A DNA stretch of 47,209 nucleotides from Hyphomicrobiales bacterium (GCA_003135415.1 PLBP01000018.1:33262-80470); one strand, 5' to 3'; counted from the first letter of the stretch, positions 14,900 through 24,483 are shown. Made by a program: numbers and translations. The notes: generated from the sequence alone by a model not told the origin.

Positions 14900-15910
14900 T
14901 CAGCCCAACGCGGTGACCGCGTCGCTCAGTTCACCGAGCGCGCGCTCGGCTGCTTCTTCGCCGAGCTGGATCGCGCGCGTTGCCTGTTGGAACTCGAACA
15001 GTCCGATGCGCCCGAGCTTCGGCGAGATCATCACGTCGGGCGGGTCGCCCGCGAGCCGCGAACGGGCGATGCGGTCCTGGGTGATATTGAACGCATCGAC
15101 CATCACCGAGGAGATTCCGCGCGGCCCGTCATTGGGCTCGCCGAAAAACTGCCGCCGGATCAGCCGGTCGATACGGAACATGCTGCCAAGGCGACTGTCG
15201 CGGACCTCGACCGGCACGGGCTGCGGCGACATCTCCTCCTCAAGACCGTGATTTTGAATCACCGTGCCGCGGCCGAAAATTTCGGCATGAAGATTGACCG
15301 CGATCACGACGCGGGCGCCGAGTGCGCGCGCCGCCGAAACGGGAATGGGATTGACGAGCGCGCCATCCATCAGCCAGCGGCCGGCGACCTTCACCGGACT
15401 GAAAATGCCGGGCATCGCGTAGCTCGCCCGCATGGCGTGGGTGAGGTTTCCCTGCGTGAGCCAAATTTCATGGCCAGTGCCGACTTCCGTCGCGATCGCG
15501 GCAAAACGGACGGGCAAGTCCTCGATCGAAAGAGGCCCGAGGTTTTTCAGGAGAAGCTCCGCCAAGCGGCCGCCGCTGATCAGTCCCGCGCCGCCGAGAC
15601 GAAAATCCATCAGGCCGAGGATACGCCGCTTGTTGATGCCGCGCGTCCAGGCCTCTAATTCGTCGAGCTTGCCCGCGGCCCAGACGCCGCCGACGAGCGC
15701 ACCCATCGATGTGCCGGTGATGATGTCCGGGACAACGCCGTTCGCGACCAATGCCTTGATGACGCCGATATGGGCCCAGCCGCGCGCGGCACCGCCGCCG
15801 AGTGCAAGACCGATCTTCGGCCTTGCCGCCTTCGGCTCCTGCCGATCGAGTGGAGGATTGCCTGTGGGTGTGGAATCGATGGCCGTCCGCCTCGTGAAAA
15901 CTTGAAACAC
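14900..15910 (-). CDS. patatin-like phospholipase
   Basis: A 336-residue serine lipase-like protein of the patatin/RssA group. Visible are the oxyanion GGGAARG (38-44), nucleophile Ser68 in GTSMG and the catalytic Asp182 in DGA, forming the Ser-Asp dyad. There is no signal peptide; the N-terminal 30 residues are a variable polar tail, so the protein is cytoplasmic or membrane-associated. The start is GTG at 15910, preceded by AAGGGTGTAAC. The C-terminal half (after IRRQFFGEPND) is the long form seen in alphaproteobacterial patatins. The substrate, probably a phospholipid or acyl ester, is unknown. The gene is convergent with the CBS protein gene and 82 bases downstream of hisI on the same strand. 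Confidence 0.9.
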   Translation of the reverse strand: MFQVFTRRTAIDSTPTGNPPLDRQEPKAARPKIGLALGGGAARGWAHIGVIKALVANGVVPDIITGTSMGALVGGVWAAGKLDELEAWTRGINKRRILGLMDFRLGGAGLISGGRLAELLLKNLGPLSIEDLPVRFAAIATEVGTGHEIWLTQGNLTHAMRASYAMPGIFSPVKVAGRWLMDGALVNPIPVSAARALGARVVIAVNLHAEIFGRGTVIQNHGLEEEMSPQPVPVEVRDSRLGSMFRIDRLIRRQFFGEPNDGPRGISSVMVDAFNITQDRIARSRLAGDPPDVMISPKLGRIGLFEFQQATRAIQLGEEAAERALGELSDAVTALG

Positions 15911-15992
15911 GTTACACCCTTATCTGCCGCTCGACCCACTGCGGTCAGGTTTAGCCTTCAACCGTGACCAAACCGCGTCAAAGTTTTTGTTC

Positions 15993-16403
15993 TTATACAA
16001 AAGTTAACGCGAGCGACGGCCCAGGAGCCTGCTTCACGGGCAGCCGCCGGTAGAAGCACGAGCGCGCGCCGGTGTGGCAGCCGGTGCCGTTGCCGGCGAC
16101 GCGAACGCGCAGCAAGATCGCATCCTGGTCGCAGTCGACGCGCATCTCCTCGATCGCGAGCGTATTGCCGCTGGTCTCGCCCTTCTTCCACAGCGTTTTG
16201 CGCGAGCGCGACCAGAACCAGCCTTCACCCGTTTCGATCGTGCGCGCGAGCGCTTCCTCGTTCATGTGCGCGAACATCAGCACCTCGCCACTGCCGGCAT
16301 CGGTGACGATGCAGGAGATGAGGCCGTGTTCGTCGAAGCGGGGCGTGAATTGGATTCCGGCTTCGATTTCGCGGTCCGAACCGCGCGCAGCAAAACGGGG
16401 CAT
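15993..16403 (-). CDS. hisI: phosphoribosyl-AMP cyclohydrolase
   Basis: A 136-residue single-function HisI, which opens the adenine ring of phosphoribosyl-AMP in histidine synthesis. Zn and Mg ligands are visible in [10 protein letters not shown] and [16 protein letters not shown], where both Cys are conserved. The usual [16 protein letters not shown] core is complete. It lacks a HisE domain, as expected in alphaproteobacteria where hisE is a separate gene. Two in-frame ATGs exist; 16403 is preferred because GGAG is spaced 7 bases upstream, while the ATG at 16415 has no ribosome binding site. It follows folE on the same strand with a 73-base gap. Confidence 0.95.
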   Translation of the reverse strand: MPRFAARGSDREIEAGIQFTPRFDEHGLISCIVTDAGSGEVLMFAHMNEEALARTIETGEGWFWSRSRKTLWKKGETSGNTLAIEEMRVDCDQDAILLRVRVAGNGTGCHTGARSCFYRRLPVKQAPGPSLALTFV

Positions 16404-16476
16404 GACGGGCTCCATGCCGCCCGAACAAGGGCGGGGAGCCAGTCATAACCCCGGCTTGGGATCGAAGGAAGCGGGA

Positions 16477-17124
16477 TCAGCTTCCGCGCGGATCCCGCAC
16501 GAGCTTGAAGAAACGAACCTGCTCGTTGGGGTCGTCGCGGAAGACGCCGGTAAACTGCGTCGTGACGGTCGAGACGCCCTGCTTCATCACGCCCCGCATG
16601 GCCATGCACATGTGCTCGGCCTCGATCATGATGGCGACACCGCGCGGCTTCAGGTTCTCATCGATCGCGGAGAGAATCTGCGAGGTGAGGTGCTCCTGCG
16701 TCTGCAGGCGGCGGGCGTACATGTCGACCACGCGCGCGATCTTGGAAAGTCCGACCACGCGCTCAACCGGAAAATAAGCGACGTGCGCGCGCCCCACCAT
16801 CGGGAACATGTGGTGCTCGCAATAGGAATAGAACGGAATGTCGCGCACGACCACGAGGTCGTCGAAATTGCCGATCTCGCCGAAGGTGCGATCGAGAACA
16901 TCGTCGGGACTGTCGCGATAGCCGCTGAAGACTTGCTCGAAGGCCTTGACGAGGCGCTTCGGCGTCTCGCGCAAACCTTCGCGGTTCGGATTATCGCCGA
17001 TCCACGAAATTAACGTCCGGGCAGCCGCTTCGGCTTGATCGCGTGTCGGCCGTTCGACCGGCTCGACCTTCGCCACTTCCGCTTTAGAATCGACGCGCGG
17101 AAAATTCTTTACAACCGCATCCAT
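16477..17124 (-). CDS. folE: GTP cyclohydrolase I
   Basis: A 215-residue FolE, which converts GTP to dihydroneopterin triphosphate, the first step of folate synthesis. The zinc site is visible as Cys and His in [10 protein letters not shown] and Cys in [12 protein letters not shown]; the pocket sequences [10 protein letters not shown] and [11 protein letters not shown] are present. The N-terminal 30 residues are a variable extension. The ATG at 17124 (MDAVVKNF) follows GGGGAG at good spacing; a TTG two codons upstream is not needed. The folate it supplies is the cofactor that MetF and MetH use further along the window, although the genes are not linked in one operon. Confidence 0.96.
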   Translation of the reverse strand: MDAVVKNFPRVDSKAEVAKVEPVERPTRDQAEAAARTLISWIGDNPNREGLRETPKRLVKAFEQVFSGYRDSPDDVLDRTFGEIGNFDDLVVVRDIPFYSYCEHHMFPMVGRAHVAYFPVERVVGLSKIARVVDMYARRLQTQEHLTSQILSAIDENLKPRGVAIMIEAEHMCMAMRGVMKQGVSTVTTQFTGVFRDDPNEQVRFFKLVRDPRGS

Positions 17125-17353
17125 ACACAATCTCCCCGTTCGACCGGCCGCTTCTCATGGCAGCCGGAGTGTCACCGGTGTTGAGTTACAAGGAACGTGC
17201 CGACCGCACGAAGATCCACTTTACGCGGCCGCGTACGTGGTCTGGGTTGGAGGCGCTTCCCGGACTGACGCCTTCCTCCCTAACCAGCCCGATACTATAT
17301 TTGTTCCTTATTGTATCTTGCAATTGACCGGCAGGGTCTGGAAGCAAAAAAAC

Positions 17354-17800
17354 ATGCTCGACGAAGTTTATAACCGGCGGATCCTGGAGCTGGCGGGGGA
17401 TATTCCCCGGCAGGGACGGCTCAAGGCGCCCGATGCCTCGGCAACCGCCCATTCCAAGCTTTGCGGCTCCACGGTCACCATCGATCTAGCCATGAAGGGC
17501 GGCAAAGTCGTCGATTTTGCCCATGAAGTGAGGGCTTGCGCCCTGGGTCAGGCGTCCTCCTCGATCATGGCACGCAACGTAATCGGCTCGACCGCGAAGG
17601 AATTGCGCGAGGTCCATTCCGAAATGCGGAAGATGCTGAAGGAAAACGGCGCGCCGCCCGCCGGCAAATGGGCCGATCTCAAGGTTCTGGAGCCGGTACG
17701 TAATTACCATGCGCGGCATGCCTCTACCTTATTGACTTTCGATGCGGTGGTGGACGCGATCGACCAGATCGAGGGCAAGTCCAAACAGGCGGCCGAGTAG
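17354..17800 (+). CDS. IscU/NifU-like scaffold protein with only two cluster cysteines
   Basis: A 148-residue protein of the IscU/NifU N-terminal fold. Cys37 (SKLCGSTVTI) and Cys62 (ACALGQASSS) correspond to the first two cluster ligands. The third position is HAS (122-124) where IscU has HCS, and the Asp after the first Cys is Ser, so the site is incomplete. Related alphaproteobacterial proteins also lack the third Cys, which suggests a divergent family with a changed role rather than a recent loss. The ATG at 17354 follows TGGAAGC. It lies four bases before yidD on the same strand, a conserved pair in this group. No isc or suf genes are nearby. Confidence 0.85.
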   Translation: MLDEVYNRRILELAGDIPRQGRLKAPDASATAHSKLCGSTVTIDLAMKGGKVVDFAHEVRACALGQASSSIMARNVIGSTAKELREVHSEMRKMLKENGAPPAGKWADLKVLEPVRNYHARHASTLLTFDAVVDAIDQIEGKSKQAAE

Positions 17801-17804
17801 GGGC

Positions 17805-18155
17805 ATGTCCGCGGGCTGGCAACGAACGGGCTCCGCGCTCGTATCGTTTGGCAGGATGGTCCGGCAGGCGCCGCGTAATTTCGGGCGCGGGCTAATCATG
17901 CTCTATCGCCACACCTTGTCGCCGCTCATCGGATTTCACTGCCGGCATTTGCCGACCTGCTCGAAATACGCCGACGAGGCGATCGCGCATTACGGTCTGT
18001 GGGCGGGCGGCTGGATGGCGCTCGCGCGCATCCTGCGCTGTCATCCGTTTGGGACATCGGGACTTGATTTCGTTCCGCGCCAATCGCCGCCCCAAGCGCG
18101 CTGGTTTCTGCCGTGGCGCTACGGCCGCTGGCGGGGCACGAACGCCGATGTTTGA
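17805..18155 (+). CDS. yidD: membrane protein insertion efficiency factor
   Basis: A 116-residue YidD protein, a small basic peripheral protein at the inner membrane that helps YidC/Sec insert membrane proteins. The family core is clear: LYRHTLSPLIGFHCRHLPTC, SKYADEAIAHYGLWAGGWMA and RILRCHPFGTSGLDFVP, with the conserved Cys residues. The N-terminal MSAGWQRTG and the C-terminal PWRYGRWRG are longer than in Escherichia coli. GAGTAGGGGC in front of the ATG at 17805 supports this start. The gene follows the IscU-like gene directly; its usual neighbour thrS is 4.2 kb away here, with the caspase/TAXI block in between. Confidence 0.93.
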   Translation: MSAGWQRTGSALVSFGRMVRQAPRNFGRGLIMLYRHTLSPLIGFHCRHLPTCSKYADEAIAHYGLWAGGWMALARILRCHPFGTSGLDFVPRQSPPQARWFLPWRYGRWRGTNADV

Positions 18156-18158
18156 GGG

Positions 18159-19120
18159 TTAGTGCGTCGCGACGAAGAAATAATCCTCGCGGCCCGGCGT
18201 CGAGCCGTAGGTGAAGGGCTCCTGCCGGCCTGACGTCGCCTCCAGCACGTCGTCGCGTACGAGCCGGAAGATCTTGTTGATCTCGACGCCTGGCGTCGGA
18301 AGCTGCTGCACCAGCGCCGTAACGAATGGACTATTCGATGGCGTACTCGCCGTGCCGCCATCGAGCGCGAACCTGGCCGTGCTTGGCGGCATAGACCACG
18401 AGGGTGGCGCCCTTGCCCCGGCTCGGCCCCTCGGGCTCGATCGGAGCGAGGCCACGCGTGACGTTGCGGGTCGCTGTCGTTTGGCGGGGCGCGAAGGGGT
18501 TTTCGCGGCAAGCATCGAGCAGAATGAGCTTGTGCGCGCCGTCGATTGCACCCAGCACCTGGTCGAGGGGGACTGCTTCGAACTGGGCGTCGCGGTCGAT
18601 CGAAAGCTTGGCGTCGATCGGCACCAGGTAATTGACGCCGCCGATTTCGATGCCGTGGCCGGCGAAATAGATGAGCGCCCAATCGGCCTTGTCGGCGAGT
18701 TCGGCAAAGTCGCGGAGGGCTTTCATCATCGTTTCACGCGTCAGGTCGCCGTCGAGCTCGACGGTCTCGAAGCCGACGGCGCGAAGCGTCGCGGCGATGG
18801 TTTCGGCGTCGCGGCGCGGGTTCGGCAACGCGGCGACGTTCTTGTACCCGCCGTTCCTTGTCGAGTTCGCTCTTGGCTTTCCATTTGTTGGCGCGATTGT
18901 AATAGGAGTCGGCGAGATTGCCTTCCTTGAGGCGGCCGGATTCGATTTGGCGGGTACAGGCGGAAATCGTGTCTTCGGGCGGGACGGCGTCGCTGTTACA
19001 GAGCTTGGCGTCGGCCTCGAAGCTATCGGCGAATCCAACGGTTGCGAGCGGCATGAGCCATGCCGCCAGCCAAAAGGCCGCAATAATGAACCGGCGCAAC
19101 GGGCGCTGCGCGGTGCTCAT
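18159..19120 (-). pseudogene. broken TPR-caspase-like protease gene
   Basis: Three pieces of one protein lie in successive frames. Piece 1 (19120 to about 18855) has a signal peptide (RRFIIAAFWLAAWLMPLATV) and the first half of a TPR unit (SYYNRANKWKAKSELDK). Piece 2 (about 18860 to 18372) is a caspase-like domain (Peptidase_C14) that begins abruptly at NGGYKNVAALPNP, with the catalytic His in YFAGHGIE and Cys in LLDACRENPF intact. Piece 3 (to 18159) is the C-terminal part from ALDGGTAS to GREDYFFVATH. The first junction looks like a deletion that removed TPR repeats and the first strand of the caspase fold; the second, at about 18372, looks like one extra T. The second could be a sequencing error, but the first could not easily be. 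Confidence 0.75.
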
Positions 19121-19200
19121 GACTCCTCCCCCGAGGTGTCTTCGTCGCCATGACCATACCACGCCAGAGGCGTTGGCATATTCCAAGGCGTGACGGGGGC

Positions 19201-19254
19201 GAAAAAAGACGAACGCGCCGGCGGCGGAACGCTGACATACTGGCCGCCGGCGCG
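19201..19254 (-). terminator. Rho-independent terminator of the Sel1-like gene
   Basis: A 12-bp stem pairs CGCGCCGGCGGC (19214-19225) with GCCGCCGGCGCG (19243-19254), loop of 17 bases. On the minus strand it is followed by TTCGTCTTTTTTC. It is just after the Sel1-like gene stop and separates it from the caspase remnant. Confidence 0.8.
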
Positions 19255-19263
19255 CCGAGCGCC

Positions 19264-20439
19264 TTAGCGGCCCTGACTTGCCAACAGCTCAAGCCGCTTT
19301 GGCGCTTCCCGTGAACCATATTCCTTCGCCTTCTCGTACCAGGCGCGCGCCGCCGCCCGATCGCCCGCGACCCCGCGCACGCCCAGCTCGTCGAGCACAT
19401 TGGGATCGTAGGTCGTGGCCAGCGCAAGCGCTCCGACCGGGTCATGCGCTTCCGCCGCGCGCTGGAGGAGAAGACGGGCGCCGGCGAGATCGCCGGTCTT
19501 GAAAAGCTCCTCGCCGCGCTTGAGCAGCGTCGCGATCTCCTCGGCGGAGAGTTGACGCGGCGCCGCGCTCTCGCGGCCGGGAGCGCCGCCATTCGCGGCT
19601 TGATCCCACTGCAGCCGGAGCGTCTGGTGATCGGCGCTCTGCCCGTCGGCGAGCCGGAGCGTGAGCGTGTATTGCATCATGCCGGAGAATTCGCGTGGCG
19701 GACGGAGCACCGTCTTATCGATGTCCGCGGCCTGGATGATCCAGCCGGTCTCTCCCCACGGGCGGCCGGTGGACAGCGTGGTGCCGGCCGCGAGGCCGCT
19801 GACGAAGACAAGCGCGCCTTCGGCCGTTCCTTGCAGCTTCACGCCAAGCCCGATTTCGTCGCGGTGTCCGGCGTCGGCGCCTTCGACGACAAGCTTCGGC
19901 GCGGCGGGAGCGGGGACACCGTTGGCGCCGGCCGAAGGCCGTGCCGTGCCGATTACGAGCGCCACTACCCGTTTCAAGGGCTCGGTCGCGGCCTCCCGCC
20001 AGCGCGCGGGCAGCGAAAGCTTGCCGACGAAAACGAGCGCGAGCAGCGCTGCAACAATGGCGACGGCCACGAGGCGGAGGATAAGGCTGGTGAAAGAATC
20101 GCCGGCCGCTTTTTGCGCGCGCAGACGCGGCGGGGGCGGGGGCATGAACTCGGGCTCGAGCGGGCGGCGCGCGCGCCGCTGCTCCAGCGTGATCTCGCGC
20201 TCGAGCCGGTCGAGTTCGTAGGGCGAAAGGCCGGGCGCGCGCTCGGCTTCCTTGACCCATGGCTTGTCCGGCATGGGGGCCGCCTGCGGCGGCTTTGCGC
20301 GTTTCGGCTCTTCTTCGCGGAGGTCTTGGGCAAGGCGCGCCAGGAGTTCGTGCTCATGCGGATGGCGCGCGCGGCGCTCTCCTCTCGGCTCCAACACCGG
20401 ATCGCCCGGATGATGCGGAGGATTGGTCTGGGTACTCAT
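19264..20439 (-). CDS. single-pass membrane protein with Sel1-like C-terminal repeats
   Basis: A 391-residue protein. Residues 1-112 are a Pro/Arg/Glu-rich cytoplasmic part; one membrane helix lies at about 118-138 (LILRLVAVAIVAALLALVFV); the rest is periplasmic. The middle part (PKLVVEGADAGHRDEIGLGV onwards) looks beta-rich, and the C-terminus has Sel1-like repeats with ALALATTYDPNVLDELGVRG and AARAWYEKAKEYGS. Sel1 repeats bind partner proteins. The ATG at 20439 follows GGGAGAG. It is 68 bases downstream of the TAXI binding protein gene on the same strand, so the two are likely an operon; I recall the pair in related genomes. The function is unknown, possibly a scaffold in the cell envelope. 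Confidence 0.75.
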   Translation of the reverse strand: MSTQTNPPHHPGDPVLEPRGERRARHPHEHELLARLAQDLREEEPKRAKPPQAAPMPDKPWVKEAERAPGLSPYELDRLEREITLEQRRARRPLEPEFMPPPPPRLRAQKAAGDSFTSLILRLVAVAIVAALLALVFVGKLSLPARWREAATEPLKRVVALVIGTARPSAGANGVPAPAAPKLVVEGADAGHRDEIGLGVKLQGTAEGALVFVSGLAAGTTLSTGRPWGETGWIIQAADIDKTVLRPPREFSGMMQYTLTLRLADGQSADHQTLRLQWDQAANGGAPGRESAAPRQLSAEEIATLLKRGEELFKTGDLAGARLLLQRAAEAHDPVGALALATTYDPNVLDELGVRGVAGDRAAARAWYEKAKEYGSREAPKRLELLASQGR

Positions 20440-20507
20440 ATACACTCTCCCACTTCCGATAACTCCGTCAGTACGAATGATCGCCAGTTGTGCTGGCTCT
20501 TCCTCGC

Positions 20508-21716
20508 TCAGTGGCGCTCGCGCGCCTGCTTCCAGATCAGAAAGTCGCGATAAAGCCGTTCACGCTCGTCCGGGCTTCCGGCGGTGGCGAGCGTGGCCTC
20601 GCTACCGCGTGCGGCGACGAATTCATTGAACTGCGTGCGCTCGTTCGCGCCCGGTGCGGGCGCTTGCGCCTGGGTGCGGTGCTTCTGCAGCCATTCCTCG
20701 GCGGCCACGAAGCGCGTCCAGCCCGGCAGCGTCGCGCTCAGGTTCGTTTCGCGCCATTTCGAATGGCGCGGCGGCTTCTGGAATTCCGCCAGCCGCGGGA
20801 AGAACGCCTCGACGAATTTCGCGATCCGGCGATAGCGATCCGTCTCGCGCGGCCAATTGAAGGCGATCAGCACCGCGCCGACCGCGATGGTGTCGATCGC
20901 CTCGCCTTCCTTGACGAGACCAGGATAGTCGTCGTGCGTCAGAACCGCTGGTAGATAATCGTTCTGCAATTCCTTCGGATAGGGCACCGGCAGGATCTTG
21001 AAGCCGTCGGATGTTTTCAGTTTCGAGGTCGAGGTTGTGGGCTTGCCCGCGATCAGGATCGTGGCGGCGATCTCGCCGCGCTTGAGCGCTTCCGCGGCAT
21101 CCGCTTGGCCCATGTTCACTTCGATCGGCTTGATGCCGAGACGCTCGAAGATGTCACGCGTCGACAGCTGCGTACCCGACCCGATGTCGCTGAAATTGAC
21201 GCGCTTACCTTCAAGTTGCTCGATCGAGGTGACGCCGGAATCCGCGCGGACGACGAAATGCATTTCCTCGTTATAGAGTTTGGCGATGTAGACGATCTTG
21301 TCGTCGAGATTGCCGATCTCGCCCGAGCGGCGGAACGCATTCAGTAAATTCGATTGCGTGATGCCGAGATCGATGCCCTTGAGAAAGCGGACGTCGCGGA
21401 TGTTCTGGCCGCCGCCCTTGCCGATCACCGGCAGGATGCGGAGATTATCGCCGTCATCGAGCACCGCCGAGAGGTCGTAAGCGATTGAAAGATAAGTCGC
21501 ATTCAAATTGCCCGAGACGAGGGCAATGGTGTTTTGGTTGATTTCCTCGCCCTGCCGGATGACCTGCGCGGGATCGTTGCGCGCGGTTTTGATCGGCCGC
21601 GAATCCTGAGCGAGAGAAACATTGGAAAAAGAAAGAAGAAACGCGAAGATAAGTTGAGCAGCACTCGTGCGTCCGCAAAGTTGCGCACGCCGAGGCTCCC
21701 GCAAGCCTCGCACCAT
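20508..21716 (-). CDS. TAXI family TRAP transporter solute-binding protein
   Basis: A 402-residue exported solute-binding protein of the TAXI group. The signal peptide ends near residue 36 (FAFLLSFSNVSLAQDS). Family motifs include TIALVSGNLNATYLSIAYD, FLKGIDLGITQSNLLNAF, and LEGKRVNFSDIGSGTQLSTR, which binds the ligand carboxylate. The C-terminal 120 residues (from FPRLAEFQKPP) extend beyond usual members. No dctM-type fused permease is in the window, so either it serves a permease encoded elsewhere or it is a stand-alone sensor-like binding protein. GGGAGAGGGTC precedes the ATG at 21716. TAXI ligands known from other bacteria include glutamate and alpha-ketoglutarate, but none can be assigned here. 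Confidence 0.88.
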   Translation of the reverse strand: MVRGLREPRRAQLCGRTSAAQLIFAFLLSFSNVSLAQDSRPIKTARNDPAQVIRQGEEINQNTIALVSGNLNATYLSIAYDLSAVLDDGDNLRILPVIGKGGGQNIRDVRFLKGIDLGITQSNLLNAFRRSGEIGNLDDKIVYIAKLYNEEMHFVVRADSGVTSIEQLEGKRVNFSDIGSGTQLSTRDIFERLGIKPIEVNMGQADAAEALKRGEIAATILIAGKPTTSTSKLKTSDGFKILPVPYPKELQNDYLPAVLTHDDYPGLVKEGEAIDTIAVGAVLIAFNWPRETDRYRRIAKFVEAFFPRLAEFQKPPRHSKWRETNLSATLPGWTRFVAAEEWLQKHRTQAQAPAPGANERTQFNEFVAARGSEATLATAGSPDERERLYRDFLIWKQARERH

Positions 21717-22310
21717 GACCCTCTCCCGTCTGGCGGCCCGATACTCTACTCTGGCCGCTCCCGCTTTTGTGCCGGCTCCGTCTCTTACGGCGGACGGGTC
21801 AGGTTCTAATTTCGTCCCTCAAGATTTCTTTCCGAATGTGTCATCCATTCGGGACGAATGCGGCGCCATTTAGATTTCTTGAATTTGTGCAAACGCGAGA
21901 GCCGAATCGAATGGCGGAAATGCTGGGTTGTTGAATCGCGTACTCATTGCGTTCCGAAATTCGCAAGAAAATTCTTTGAGAAAATTGCGACTTGTATCGC
22001 TGCGGGCGATTATTTCGAAAAATTTCCCGCACGCGAGATCAGCGATCAGCAGAAATATTGTGCGACTGTCTTGCATTGATCGAGAAGCGAATGGGCTTTG
22101 TCTTTCGAGCGCTGAGTTAATCGCCGACGCGATCGAGCGCCATGCCCAGCTTCGGGCGGCTGGCAAATGCAATATCCGCAACGAATTCTGCTGTAATCGA
22201 GCCTAGATGCGGCATCGGAGCGCGGGGTGGACGCTGCGTTTGCAGTCGTTTAAAACCCAGGAATCAAAACGCTTACCTGCATTGGTCGGCAGGAGTGAGT
22301 GGAGAGCGAC
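21717..22310. other. 594-base intergenic region before thrS
   Basis: The longest gene-free stretch in the window, between the divergent TAXI and thrS genes. Bases 21800-22220 are clearly richer in A and T than their neighbours, with runs such as TTCGCAAGAAAATTC and TTTCGAAAAATTTCCC. Short open frames (up to about 103 codons on the minus strand) have no ribosome binding site and no familiar sequence. I see no T-box or other riboswitch for thrS. It holds at least two promoters. Confidence 0.5.
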
Positions 22311-24254
22311 ATGATTACGCTGACTTTCCCCGACGGCGCGCGCCGTCAATATGCCCCCGGCACCACCGGTTTCGAGATCGCGAAAGGCATCTCGCCTTCG
22401 CTCGCCAAGCGCACGGTCGCGATGGCGCTCGACGGCATGCTAGCGGACTTGTCCGACAGGATCGAGCGCGACGCCAAAATCGAATTCGTTACCCGCGACG
22501 ATCCGCGCGCGCTCGAGTTGATCCGCCACGATTGCGCGCATGTATTGGCGGAAGCGGTGCAGACGCTGTGGCCCGGCACGCAAGTGACCATTGGTCCGGT
22601 GATCGAGAACGGCTTCTATTACGATTTCTTTCGCAACGAGGCGTTCAGCCCGGAAGATTTCCCCGCGATCGAAAAGAAAATGCGGGAGATCATCGCCAAG
22701 GACAAACCCTTCACCAAGGAGGTGTGGTCGCGCGAGGATACCAAGCAGGTGTTTGCCGACCGCGGCGAGAATTTCAAGGTCGAACTCGTCGACACGATCC
22801 CGGCGGGCGAGCCGATCAAGATCTACAAGCAAGGCGACTGGTTCGATCTCTGCCGCGGCCCGCACATGACCTTGACCGGCAAGGTCGGGAGCGCCTTTAA
22901 GCTGATGAAGGTCGCGGGCGCCTATTGGCGCGGCGACTCGCGCAATCCGATGCTGACGCGCATCTATGGCACGGCGTGGCCCGATCAGGCGCAACTCGAT
23001 CAATATCTGCATCAACTGGAAGAAGCCGAGAAACGCGATCACCGCCGGCTTGGCCGCGAGATGGATCTCTTCCACTTCCAGGAAGACGCGCCGGGTGCCG
23101 TGTTCTGGCACGCGAAAGGCTGGACGCTGTTCGAGACGCTCGTCGCCTACATGCGCCGCCGCCAGCAGGAGGCAGGCTATCTCGAGGTGAATACGCCGCA
23201 GCTGATAGACTCCTCGCTCTGGGTCGCCTCGGGCCATATGGAAAAATTCCGCGAGATGATGTTCCTCACCGAGAAGCACGAGGACGACGAGCGCGTCTAT
23301 ACGATCAAGCCGATGAATTGTCCGGGTCATATCCAGATTTTCAAAAACGGCCTGAAGTCGTACCGCGACCTGCCGCTGAAAATCGCCGAGTTCGGCAAGG
23401 TGCACCGCTTCGAACCCTCGGGCGCACTGCACGGCCTGCTACGCGTGCGCGCCTTCACCCAGGACGACGCCCACATCTTCATCACCGAGGAGCAGATCGC
23501 GGAGCAAACGCTCGCGATCAACAATCAGTTGCTCTCGATCTATTCCGATTTCGGCTTCGACGACGTGCGAATCAAATTCTCCGACCGGCCTTCGAAGCGC
23601 CTTGGCGACGACGCGGTGTGGGACAAGGCCGAGGCCGCGCTGAAGCTGGCGCTGGAAAAATCCGGGCGGCCGTGGACACTGAACGAGGGTGAGGGCGCCT
23701 TTTACGGACCGAAGCTCGAATATGTGCTTCGCGACGCGATCGGCCGCGATTGGCAATGCGGCACGATCCAGGTCGACCTCAACCTGCCGGGCCGTCTCGG
23801 CGCTTTTTACATCGCGCCCTCGGGCGAGAAGGTGGTGCCGGTGATGCTGCACCGGGCGATGTTCGGCTCATTGGAGCGCTTCATCGGCATTCTCGTCGAG
23901 CATTACGCCGGCCACTTGCCACTATGGCTCGCGCCGATCCAGGCGAGGGTCTGCACGATCACGTCGGACGCCGACAGCTACGCCAGCGATCTCGTGCAGG
24001 CCGCGACGCGCGCCGGCTTGCGGGTGGACGCGGATCTCCGCAACGAAAAGATCACCTATAAGGTGCGCGAGCATTCGCTGGCGAAAATCCCGTTGCTCTT
24101 GGTGGTCGGCAAAAAGGAATCGGCCGAGCGCTCGGTGTCGATCCGCCGTCTCGGCTCGCCCGAGCAAAAGTCGATGGCGTGGGAAGATGCGCTGGCGATG
24201 CTGCGCGCGGAGTCGGGACCGCCGGATGTGAAACGCTTGCAAGAGGCGGCATGA
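22311..24254 (+). CDS. thrS: threonine-tRNA ligase
   Basis: A 647-residue threonyl-tRNA synthetase, which charges tRNA-Thr in the cytoplasm. Domains in order: N-terminal TGS, editing domain with [12 protein letters not shown], class II catalytic core ([10 protein letters not shown] with the zinc Cys, motif 2 [20 protein letters not shown], motif 3 [17 protein letters not shown]), and the anticodon-binding domain. Zinc is held by Cys in NCPGH and two later His. GGAG in GTGGAGAGCGAC gives the ATG at 22311; a GTG at 22299 is an alternative but less likely start. A threonine tRNA gene with UGU anticodon lies in the same window, at 46261-46336. A short GC-rich hairpin after the stop (24256-24277) might be a weak terminator. 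Confidence 0.97.
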   Translation: MITLTFPDGARRQYAPGTTGFEIAKGISPSLAKRTVAMALDGMLADLSDRIERDAKIEFVTRDDPRALELIRHDCAHVLAEAVQTLWPGTQVTIGPVIENGFYYDFFRNEAFSPEDFPAIEKKMREIIAKDKPFTKEVWSREDTKQVFADRGENFKVELVDTIPAGEPIKIYKQGDWFDLCRGPHMTLTGKVGSAFKLMKVAGAYWRGDSRNPMLTRIYGTAWPDQAQLDQYLHQLEEAEKRDHRRLGREMDLFHFQEDAPGAVFWHAKGWTLFETLVAYMRRRQQEAGYLEVNTPQLIDSSLWVASGHMEKFREMMFLTEKHEDDERVYTIKPMNCPGHIQIFKNGLKSYRDLPLKIAEFGKVHRFEPSGALHGLLRVRAFTQDDAHIFITEEQIAEQTLAINNQLLSIYSDFGFDDVRIKFSDRPSKRLGDDAVWDKAEAALKLALEKSGRPWTLNEGEGAFYGPKLEYVLRDAIGRDWQCGTIQVDLNLPGRLGAFYIAPSGEKVVPVMLHRAMFGSLERFIGILVEHYAGHLPLWLAPIQARVCTITSDADSYASDLVQAATRAGLRVDADLRNEKITYKVREHSLAKIPLLLVVGKKESAERSVSIRRLGSPEQKSMAWEDALAMLRAESGPPDVKRLQEAA

Positions 24255-24309
24255 CGGGCCTCGCACGCGCGGCCCGCTTGTTGTATGATGACTTGGCTAT
24301 GAGGCTCGC

Positions 24310-24468
24310 ATGCTGGAACGCTCTCGCCCGCTGAAACTTACGCCGCTTTTGGGCGTTTTCGCGCTCGCGCTTTTGCTCGCGGGCTGCGATCGCTGCGGCG
24401 AATGGATCAAAAGCGAGGGCGGCAAGACGCCTCTCGTCTGCAAGGGCGACGGGCCGAAGCCGCAATAG
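24310..24468 (+). CDS. small conserved-type lipoprotein
   Basis: A 52-residue protein. The N-terminus is a lipoprotein signal: basic MLERSRPLKLTP, hydrophobic LLGVFALALLLAG and a lipobox LLAGC with the modified Cys at 26. The mature part is only 27 residues, has two further Cys (CDRC and LVC), and ends GDGPKPQ. GAGG at 24301-24304 is a good ribosome binding site. Tiny lipoproteins with a CDRCG sequence are known in Hyphomicrobiales near thrS, but no function is described to my knowledge. It may be co-transcribed with thrS, 55 bases upstream. Confidence 0.7.
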   Translation: MLERSRPLKLTPLLGVFALALLLAGCDRCGEWIKSEGGKTPLVCKGDGPKPQ

Positions 24469-24483
24469 GGCGAAACAGCTTCG

